A DNA stretch of 12,445 bases from NCBI GenBank assembly GCA_026989715.1, contig JALSIU010000273.1, positions 1-12,445 of the forward strand. The letters run 5' to 3'. This document shows positions 6,959 through 12,445 of the stretch, in pieces. Source of the stretch: Methylomonas sp. GTDB taxonomy: Bacteria; Pseudomonadota; Gammaproteobacteria; Methylococcales; Methylomonadaceae. The notes under the pieces were generated by a model. It worked only from the letters and a program-made list of their open reading frames with translations, made no database searches and was not told the DNA's origin. Made by a program: the position numbers and the translations under genes. The stretch's first letter is position 1, and each line of letters opens with the position of its first letter.

Positions 6959-7360
6959 ATGAACAATGATATTTCAAAAGTCGTGTCGGTTGCATTTACT
7001 CCTCTTGCTCGTGATCTTAATAATTCTCAAAAAGCACAAGTTGCGACGACCGAAGCTGAAAAGACAGCTAAGTCAGAGAATTCAAACTCAAATGCCATTG
7101 AAAAAAATACTCCTGAAACGAAGGTGACATCATTGGCCGAGGCTAGGAAACTGGCAGAAGAAGGCAATAAAATACTTGAAAATGTACAAAGGAATCTGCA
7201 ATTTAAGATTGATGATTCTACTAAGCAAGTTGTGATGAGTATTGTAGATAAAAAAACTGGTGAGGTCATAAAGCAAATTCCTTCAGAGGAAGTTTTGGCG
7301 TTGGCGCAAAGATTGCAAGAATCAAATGGGGAAGGAGCTATCGTTCAAGGTCGGGCTTAA
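6959..7360 (+). CDS. flaG: FlaG-family flagellar protein
   Basis: A 133-residue FlaG-family protein, typical in length. Residues 1-55 are polar, low-complexity and probably disordered, rich in Lys, Glu, Ser and Asn. Residues 57-125 hold the conserved FlaG domain: an EARKLAEEGNKILENVQ helix, then NLQFKIDDSTKQVVMSIVDK and TGEVIKQIPSEEVLALAQRL. The KTGEVIRQIPxEE signature is characteristic of the family. FlaG influences filament length in several polarly flagellated bacteria, but its biochemical role is not settled. It has an AGAGGTGAG ribosome site just before ATG 6959, and no separate promoter was recognised in the 73-bp gap beyond the hairpin. Position between fliC and fliD is the standard arrangement for such gammaproteobacteria. 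Confidence 0.93.
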   Translation: MNNDISKVVSVAFTPLARDLNNSQKAQVATTEAEKTAKSENSNSNAIEKNTPETKVTSLAEARKLAEEGNKILENVQRNLQFKIDDSTKQVVMSIVDKKTGEVIKQIPSEEVLALAQRLQESNGEGAIVQGRA

Positions 7361-7385
7361 GTGTTGTTGGTAACGGGAGGGTGAG

Positions 7386-8780
7386 ATGGCTATAACATCA
7401 GCGATTGGTATCGGCAGTGGTATGGATATCAATGGAATTGTATCGCAATTAGTGCAAGCGGAAGGCGCACCGGCGTTTAATTCAATTGATAGAAAAGAAT
7501 CTGCGGCTAATGCGCGCTTGAGTGCATTAGGGCGGCTAAAGTCTTCTTTAGCAGATTTTAGAACAGCCACAGGGAAATTGAATGAGCTTGGTGCGTTTAG
7601 TACACATAAGGCGAGTTCTGCTAATGAGAGTTTATTGATGGCCAGTGCCGGCTTAGGTGCGGCGGCGGGGAGTTATTCATTAGAAGTGCAGCAATTAGCA
7701 GAGGCGCATAAATTAGCATCTGTGGGGTTTGCTGGCGCGGATACAGTAATTGGTAGTGGCGCATTGACTTTATCGGTGGGTGGGAGCTCATTTTCATTGG
7801 CCTTAGATGCAAGCAATAATACTGTAACAGGTATTCGGGATGCAATTAATAAGGCCAGTGATAATACAGGTGTTAATGCCAGTATTATTAATGTGGATGA
7901 TGGCTTGGGGGGAACGGTTGCTAAGTTGGTATTAACGGCAAAAAATGAAGGAACGGCGAATGCCATTACCGTTACTGCGACAGAAGACCCCGCAGTCCCT
8001 GGTTTATCTCAGTTAGTTTATGATCCTTTGGGCAGTGCTGTGACTAACTTAACAGAGCAAAATGCGGCTCAAGATGCAAAAATTCTCGTGGATGGCCAGA
8101 TGGCTACGCGTAGCACAAATTCTATTGGCGATGTCATTCAAGGGGTTACTCTGGATTTGAAAAAAGCGGCAGTAGGCACTGTTTTTAATGTCGATGTGAG
8201 CCTAGATGAAACCAGTATTAAAGAAGTAACGGACGGCTTTGTGGCGGCTTATAACGGCTTAATGGGAATTGTTAAAGATTTAGGCCGCTATGATGCGACA
8301 ACTAAAGAAGGCGGAGCTTTAGTCGGTGATTCTCTTTTGCGTACGGTGCAGTCTCAAGTTAGAAGTGCAGTGGCAGAGACGGTGAGTAGTGCCAGTAGCA
8401 GTTACAATTCTTTAGCAACTATTGGCATATCTATTGATAAAAATGGGGTGATGTCTTCAGATAGTGCCGTTTTTTCAAATGCATTGAGCAATAATTTAGC
8501 CGCTGTCAGTGATGTTTTTTCCTCAAGTGATGGTGTTGCAGCAAGGCTAAGTACGCGCTTAGATCAATATTTGAATAGTGGCGGCACTTTTGATGTACAG
8601 ACTAAATCTTTAAATAAGCAGATAAGCAGTTATGCGGACGATAGAGATACGGTGCAATTGAGATTGGATAATTTACAACGTGGAATGTTGAAGCAGTTTA
8701 TTGCCATGGATGTCGCAGTTGGACAATTTCAGTCAACGGGTGCGTATTTGGCGCAACAATTGGCGAATCTTGGTAGATAG
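7386..8780 (+). CDS. fliD: FliD, flagellar filament cap protein (HAP2)
   Basis: A 464-residue FliD, within the usual size range. FliD forms the cap at the filament tip that folds incoming flagellin subunits. Seen: the N-terminal FliD domain starting AITSAIGIGSGMDINGIVSQLVQAE, with the GxGSGMDI...LVxAE signature, to about residue 105. A central D2/D3-like beta-rich region follows, and the C-terminal FliD domain runs from about residue 225 (DAKILVDGQMATRSTNSI, then GVTLDLKKAAVGT). The last ~70 residues form the helical leg that packs like flagellin D0/D1 (NKQISSYADDRDTVQLRLDNLQRGM...FQSTGAYLAQQL, given in parts). A strong GGGAGGGTGAG site ends directly before ATG 7386. The 25-bp gap after flaG indicates co-transcription. 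Confidence 0.96.
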   Translation: MAITSAIGIGSGMDINGIVSQLVQAEGAPAFNSIDRKESAANARLSALGRLKSSLADFRTATGKLNELGAFSTHKASSANESLLMASAGLGAAAGSYSLEVQQLAEAHKLASVGFAGADTVIGSGALTLSVGGSSFSLALDASNNTVTGIRDAINKASDNTGVNASIINVDDGLGGTVAKLVLTAKNEGTANAITVTATEDPAVPGLSQLVYDPLGSAVTNLTEQNAAQDAKILVDGQMATRSTNSIGDVIQGVTLDLKKAAVGTVFNVDVSLDETSIKEVTDGFVAAYNGLMGIVKDLGRYDATTKEGGALVGDSLLRTVQSQVRSAVAETVSSASSSYNSLATIGISIDKNGVMSSDSAVFSNALSNNLAAVSDVFSSSDGVAARLSTRLDQYLNSGGTFDVQTKSLNKQISSYADDRDTVQLRLDNLQRGMLKQFIAMDVAVGQFQSTGAYLAQQLANLGR

Positions 8781-8792
8781 TAGGAAATGAAT

Positions 8793-9191
8793 ATGAGACC
8801 TAATATGTATAGAAATAATGCGCATAAATATGCGGAAGTACACTCAGAGTCGGTTGCTGAAGATGCTTCACCCCATAAGTTGATTCAAATGTTGATGAGT
8901 GGTTTTTTAATGCGTATTAATGCGGCAAAGGGGGCTATTGCACGAGGTGATTTCCAAGAAAAAAGTATTCAGATTTCTAAAGCCACAGGTATTATTGGCG
9001 GCTTGATTGATGGTCTTGACCTCGAGAAAGGAGGGGAGATAGCAAACAATTTGAATGGCCTGTATGACTATATTAATATGCGCCTGTTTGTGGCGACAGC
9101 TGAAAATGATACTGCTATTTTAGATGAAGTTGGTGGTTTAATGCGAGAAGTGCAAACGGCATGGAATGCAATCCCTGAGATGTATCGTTAA
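8793..9191 (+). CDS. fliS: FliS, flagellin export chaperone
   Basis: A 132-residue four-helix-bundle chaperone that binds the C-terminal disordered D0 segment of flagellin, prevents early polymerisation and delivers it to the export gate. Seen: HKYAEVHSESVAEDASPHKL near the N-terminus, followed by IQMLMSGFLMRINAAKGAI and later NLNGLYDYINMRL, all characteristic of FliS. Two Met codons are possible. ATG 8793 sits 7 bases after the AGGA at 8782-8785, while ATG 8787 would have almost no spacing, so I prefer 8793. It follows fliD by 12 bases and precedes the fliT-like gene by 3 bases, which indicates one operon. Confidence 0.93.
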   Translation: MRPNMYRNNAHKYAEVHSESVAEDASPHKLIQMLMSGFLMRINAAKGAIARGDFQEKSIQISKATGIIGGLIDGLDLEKGGEIANNLNGLYDYINMRLFVATAENDTAILDEVGGLMREVQTAWNAIPEMYR

Positions 9192-9194
9192 TTT

Positions 9195-9509
9195 ATGAGC
9201 GATGGTGTTGTTGCATTGCGGCGTGTGATTGCTGAATATGCTGAGGAGATAGAGCAAGTCATGCGAGAGGCTGACTGGGAAAAGTTAAGCCTTATTTTGC
9301 AGCAGCGGCAGGAGCTTATGGAGCGGCAAATACCTGCTTTAGCTAATGAAAATGAGCGCGTTGAGCTTATGAATGCTATTGAAAGCATACAGGCAGAAGA
9401 TGCTGTCTTTTTATCTGTATTACAGGAAAAAAAACAGCAGTTAGAAAAGCAGTTACGGCATATAAAATATGGCAGAAAGTCGATAAAAGCATATGAGCTT
9501 GGGGAATAG
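9195..9509 (+). CDS. fliT: FliT-like flagellar chaperone
   Basis: A 104-residue, almost wholly helical, highly charged protein with a heptad-like pattern throughout (EYAEEIEQVMREADWEKL, then ILQQRQELMERQI, and QEKKQQLEKQLRHIKYG at the end). FliT proteins are short helical chaperones for FliD, and in enterics they also restrain FlhDC. Sequence conservation in this family is low, so the call depends on size, helical pattern and the conserved place directly after fliS, starting 3 bases after its stop. No strong ribosome site is visible, so translation is probably coupled to fliS. An A8 run lies within the gene at 9427-9434. Confidence 0.75.
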   Translation: MSDGVVALRRVIAEYAEEIEQVMREADWEKLSLILQQRQELMERQIPALANENERVELMNAIESIQAEDAVFLSVLQEKKQQLEKQLRHIKYGRKSIKAYELGE

Positions 9510-9546
9510 TCCATTTGGGTCTGTCCTTATGGTATTCGGATAGTTG

Positions 9547-10602
9547 ATGACGTTACTTTTTACACAAGCCCCTTTATTGTTTATAGATGCTGTGCAACAG
9601 TCCGGTATTCAGTATGTCGCACGTCAAATCCATTTAGCCGCTTGGGAGCAGGCATTACTTAAGACGCATTACATTACGGTTAATTATTCTAACGCATTAA
9701 TTGATTTTTATTTGGCCTATCAAAATGGGCAAGATTTGGAATGCGTCGATATTTCATTTATCCTTGAATATGAAAATCAGCCTTGTGCCGTATGGCCACT
9801 GAGCTTATCGTTAAGCAATAATCGTCTTATTATTGCATCGCATGGCTTACCCATCTTACCTCCCTTGTTTGTGCAAGGTGTATCCGCTAAATTGCAAAAA
9901 AAATTAGTTAAAAAGTGTCAACACTTATTAATTGAGTTTTGCCAAACAGCTGATATTTCTACTTGGCAGTCGGCTGAGCTATTTTCGGGTTTTAGTGAGC
10001 AAGGTTTAAGTCAATGGCATCTTCAGGCGATGGCTTTAGGTCTTGAGGTGCGGTTGGCTTATGATATGTTTATTGACCTGTCCTGTGATTTGGCGCAAAT
10101 AAAATCAGCTTTTCGTAAGAGTTATAAGTCGCTTATTCATTCTGGTTTGCGACTCTGGGATGTCTCTGTTATGGCACAGGAAGATACTGATATCTGGGAT
10201 GAGTTTCATGCCTTGCATGTTGAGGTTGCAGGTCAAGAAACACGCTGTGCCGCTTCTTGGCAAGTGCAGCATCAAGCCATTATTGAAGGTAATGCTTTTC
10301 TTGTTATTTTGCGGGATGAGCAAGGTACTATGGTTGGCGGCGGTTTTTTTAGTACGACGCGAGATGAGGCGAGTTATGGCGTAGGAGTCTATCAGCGTGC
10401 ATTATTTGATAAGCCCTTAGGGCATGTGGTGCAGTATCGTGCTATCGAAGAAATGCAACGCAGAGGCTTGCGCTGGTATAAGGTGGGGGAGATGGCTTAC
10501 CCTGTCGCAGATTACACCGCTAAAGAGCAGTCAATTGCTTATTTTAAACAGGGCTTTGCGAGCCATGTTTTTCCAAAATATCGACTATTTTATACGGCTT
10601 AG
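9547..10602 (+). CDS. FemAB/GNAT-like acyl- or aminoacyl-transferase
   Basis: A 351-residue protein whose pattern fits the FemAB/tandem-GNAT group. The N-terminal half resembles a degenerate GNAT lobe (AAWEQALLKTHY, then VNYSNALIDFYLAYQNG). The second half has RKSYKSLIHSGLR (Ser192 region), then VGGGFFSTTRDEASYGVG, an ALFDKPLGHVVQYRAIEEM helix, WYKVGEM, and IAYFKQGFA (Phe333-Lys-Gln-Gly). That matches the FemAB/GNAT-like C-terminal sequence of a surface-display strand, a Y-x-x-G turn and a final [IF]-x-x-FK-x-x-F element. Known relatives transfer amino acids or acyl groups to sugars and peptides. Here I infer decoration of the flagellin sugar. ATG 9547 is preferred over the adjacent TTG 9544. 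The gene follows fliT by 37 bases without a recognised promoter. Its stop overlaps that of the Maf gene on the other strand. Confidence 0.68.
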   Translation: MTLLFTQAPLLFIDAVQQSGIQYVARQIHLAAWEQALLKTHYITVNYSNALIDFYLAYQNGQDLECVDISFILEYENQPCAVWPLSLSLSNNRLIIASHGLPILPPLFVQGVSAKLQKKLVKKCQHLLIEFCQTADISTWQSAELFSGFSEQGLSQWHLQAMALGLEVRLAYDMFIDLSCDLAQIKSAFRKSYKSLIHSGLRLWDVSVMAQEDTDIWDEFHALHVEVAGQETRCAASWQVQHQAIIEGNAFLVILRDEQGTMVGGGFFSTTRDEASYGVGVYQRALFDKPLGHVVQYRAIEEMQRRGLRWYKVGEMAYPVADYTAKEQSIAYFKQGFASHVFPKYRLFYTA

Positions 10603-10605
10603 TCG
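10582..10605. terminator. Possible weak bidirectional terminator between converging genes
   Basis: CGACTA (10582-10587) and TAGTCG (10600-10605) can pair across a 12-base loop, spanning the stop codons of both converging genes. T-rich sequence follows on the + strand (TTTTTAATTGTTTTA, from about 10610) and a TATTTT follows on the minus strand. The stem has only 6 pairs and the loop is large, so this is a weak candidate, listed because there is no other place for a terminator here. Confidence 0.25.
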
Positions 10606-12445
10606 TGCATTTTTAATTGTTTTATATGCGCTTTGAGTTGCAGGGCTATTTCAATTTCAGCATCGATTGATAATAGGTGGTCTAGCATCAGTTCGGCCGC
10701 ATCATAGACTTTAATTTCAATATATAAATTAATCAATTTCAGTTTGTGGAGCGTGTCTTCCGGAAAAGCTTGAATATAAGCATTATAGCTATCAATTGCG
10801 TCTAAAATATCACCCGTTAGACGACATGATTCGGCGTAATGTGGTAAGTAAATGGGTGATAATTGAGACAGGCACTTTAAGGCAAGCAAAGTATTCGCAT
10901 GATTATCTTGACTAATGCTAATAGAGGCCACTCTTAATAAGGCTTCTTCTAATAGCGGACTGTCTTCTATGCTGATGATGGCATCATAATGCTGTAAAGC
11001 CTTTTCTGTATCATTTTCGAGTTCGGCAATATAACCTGCAATCAATGCTTGATAAGGTTCTTTTTCAGTTTCCGGTGCATAGTGTAAAGCTAAACCGTCC
11101 TTTAGGTTTTTCAGTGCGGTTATTTTTTTGTATTTGAACAGTAAGATGGCTTTTGTTTTAGATAATGCCAAATCTGATAGGTTTTCTATATTTTGTTTGA
11201 AGCTGGTTTGCGTTGTCTCTAATAGAGATTGAAATTTTTCAGCGAATAGCTGGAACTCTATGGCAACTTTTTCAGGGATGAAAGCGGTCGGATGATTTGC
11301 CTGCCAAATGCTGGCGCGGTGGTAGCTTTTATCTTGTTGCCATTGCGTAATAAGTAGGTTGAAGTCAGGCGTGTCTTTTATTTCTTCGCGCCTGGCTTTG
11401 GCACGCAAAACGGTTTTATCAAGTAATGCTAATAACTGTTTGGCACCTGTTTCGTATGCTTGGTAATAAATTCGGCCTAATTCTTTTGCCTTTTCGGCTG
11501 TCCATTCATCACTATTGGAGTGAGGCGAGGTAATTCTGATGAAGTTGAGAACTCCAAAACTTTTTACGAGGGTGCTGTATTTTCGGTGTTGTCGATTGAG
11601 TTTTTTCTCAATCGTGTCTAAAGCTCTTTTGTCTTTGTAGTTGGTAATTTCACCAGCGTCGCTATACATTTCATCATTGATTTGTAATGCTTTTTTGGAG
11701 AGTTTTTCGATAAGTTTAATATGATGAACAGCTTGTGTCAGTTCGGTTAAAATAGCATCATAATGTTTTTGTAGCTCTATGTTGTTCAGGTGCGGTAACT
11801 GCGAGGATGCAATATCGAAAGCAGAGCTTGCAATAGTATCTAGGGTGATTTGCTCAGGAGGCATATATTTGATGCCTTCCGCTTTAGCCGCATCAATCGC
11901 TAAATTGATAATTTCTTTATGCTCAGCATTGATGGCTTTGGCTTGGTATTCTAAGCTGCGTAAAGCAAGAAAAAAATCAGGATCCGAAGAGCGTTTTGCG
12001 CCACTATAGGTTTCTACTTCGGTGAGTGATGTGTTGAAGTTGGGGCCAATGCTCGCTTCGTCATTGCCTTCAGCGTGAGTAATGCCTTCTTTACTAAAGC
12101 ATAGATCTAGCCCTGCTAATAAAATACGTTGAAAACCAAAGTGATAAGCGGCATTCAGTGCGCTATTAGAAACGGTCGTGCCGGTTGCATCGATATTGCT
12201 GGGGTTAGATTTTGTTTTCCAGGGAAAACGATGACCAAAATACAGTTTTATACCCGGCCACTGGTTAGCAAGTGATGGGTCGATATGGTATGAGTGCAAA
12301 AAAACAGCTTTTGTGAACTGAAACATTTCTTTGCTGACATCAATATTTTCTTCTTGTGGATCGACCGATACAATAAAATCAGGTTCAATTTCAAGACTAG
12401 CAAGTAACTTGGAGAGGCGCGAAACAGAGAAAATAACTAATTTGG
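10599..12445 (-). CDS. maf: Maf-family flagellin glycosyltransferase with C-terminal TPR-like region (5' end missing)
   Basis: The C-terminal ~615 residues of a Maf/DUF115 (MptE-like) motility accessory factor. Maf proteins transfer pseudaminic or legionaminic acid to flagellin Ser/Thr in the cytoplasm. The frame runs open to the window edge: translated past the Met at 12326 it reads SLEIEPDFIVSVDPQEENID, the conserved Maf [PD]F-V-x-x-DPQ-x-N motif, so the true start lies beyond the window. Further signatures are GTTVSNSALNAAYHFGF and LLAGLDLCFSKE, then THAEGNDEA (around 12055-12190). A long helical middle follows. The last ~150 residues (10602-11064) look like TPR repeats (GYIAELENDTEKALQHYDAI, then GDILDAIDSYNAYIQAFPED). 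Its TAA (10599-10601) overlaps the TAG of the convergent gene. Presence beside pse genes and flagellin strongly supports the role. Confidence 0.9.
   Translation of the reverse strand, partial: KLVIFSVSRLSKLLASLEIEPDFIVSVDPQEENIDVSKEMFQFTKAVFLHSYHIDPSLANQWPGIKLYFGHRFPWKTKSNPSNIDATGTTVSNSALNAAYHFGFQRILLAGLDLCFSKEGITHAEGNDEASIGPNFNTSLTEVETYSGAKRSSDPDFFLALRSLEYQAKAINAEHKEIINLAIDAAKAEGIKYMPPEQITLDTIASSAFDIASSQLPHLNNIELQKHYDAILTELTQAVHHIKLIEKLSKKALQINDEMYSDAGEITNYKDKRALDTIEKKLNRQHRKYSTLVKSFGVLNFIRITSPHSNSDEWTAEKAKELGRIYYQAYETGAKQLLALLDKTVLRAKARREEIKDTPDFNLLITQWQQDKSYHRASIWQANHPTAFIPEKVAIEFQLFAEKFQSLLETTQTSFKQNIENLSDLALSKTKAILLFKYKKITALKNLKDGLALHYAPETEKEPYQALIAGYIAELENDTEKALQHYDAIISIEDSPLLEEALLRVASISISQDNHANTLLALKCLSQLSPIYLPHYAESCRLTGDILDAIDSYNAYIQAFPEDTLHKLKLINLYIEIKVYDAAELMLDHLLSIDAEIEIALQLKAHIKQLKMHD

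Noticed and set aside
9427..9434. A8 run in the fliT-like gene (a second lies at 9896-9903 in the FemAB-like gene) as a slippage site
   Set aside because: Frames are intact and there is no alternative downstream frame that would give a meaningful product.
12324..12326. ATG (minus strand) as the start of the Maf gene
   Set aside because: The reading frame continues to the window edge and encodes the conserved PDFIVSVDPQ motif, so this Met is internal.

Overview
The window is a flagellar glycosylation and filament-assembly locus, almost certainly from a polarly flagellated gammaproteobacterium. The evidence is a pseudaminic acid (Pse) pathway of the PseG-PseH-PseI type, a short flagellin of about 279 residues, the gene order fliC-flaG-fliD-fliS-fliT, a near-perfect sigma-28 promoter, and a Maf-type flagellin glycosyltransferase. 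Base composition looks moderate to AT-leaning and fairly even, so nothing suggests a recent insertion. I cannot name a genus from sequence alone.

Left part (1-5921, all + strand): the 3' end of pseG, then pseH and pseI, three consecutive steps of CMP-pseudaminic acid synthesis. The first steps (PseB, PseC) and the last (PseF) are not in the window. pseI is followed directly by four tightly packed genes that are not part of the core Pse pathway: a Gfo/Idh/MocA-type NAD(P)-dependent oxidoreductase, a DegT/DnrJ/EryC1/StrS-type PLP aminotransferase, a class I SAM-dependent methyltransferase, and an unrecognised protein with GT-B-like or capsule-glycosyltransferase-like motifs. Stop/start overlaps (TGATG, TGATG, TAATG) couple pseG-pseH, pseI-oxidoreductase and oxidoreductase-aminotransferase. 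I infer that this module makes or decorates a sugar in the flagellin glycan.

Middle part (5922-9509, + strand): a 124-bp gap carries the sigma-28 promoter (TAAA-N15-GCCGATAA) and a strong Shine-Dalgarno sequence for flagellin. A perfect 10-bp-arm hairpin separates fliC from flaG. Then come flaG, fliD (filament cap), fliS (flagellin export chaperone) and a FliT-like chaperone.

Right part (9510-12445): a FemAB/GNAT-like acyl- or aminoacyl-transferase on the + strand meets, tail to tail with overlapping stop codons, a minus-strand Maf glycosyltransferase gene with a C-terminal TPR-like region. The 5' end of the Maf gene lies beyond the right edge. Together the window links sugar synthesis, sugar tailoring, the glycan acceptor (flagellin), its chaperones and the enzyme that probably attaches the sugar. 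There is no gene-free stretch over 300 bases, and I saw no tRNA, rRNA, IS element, CRISPR array or attachment site.
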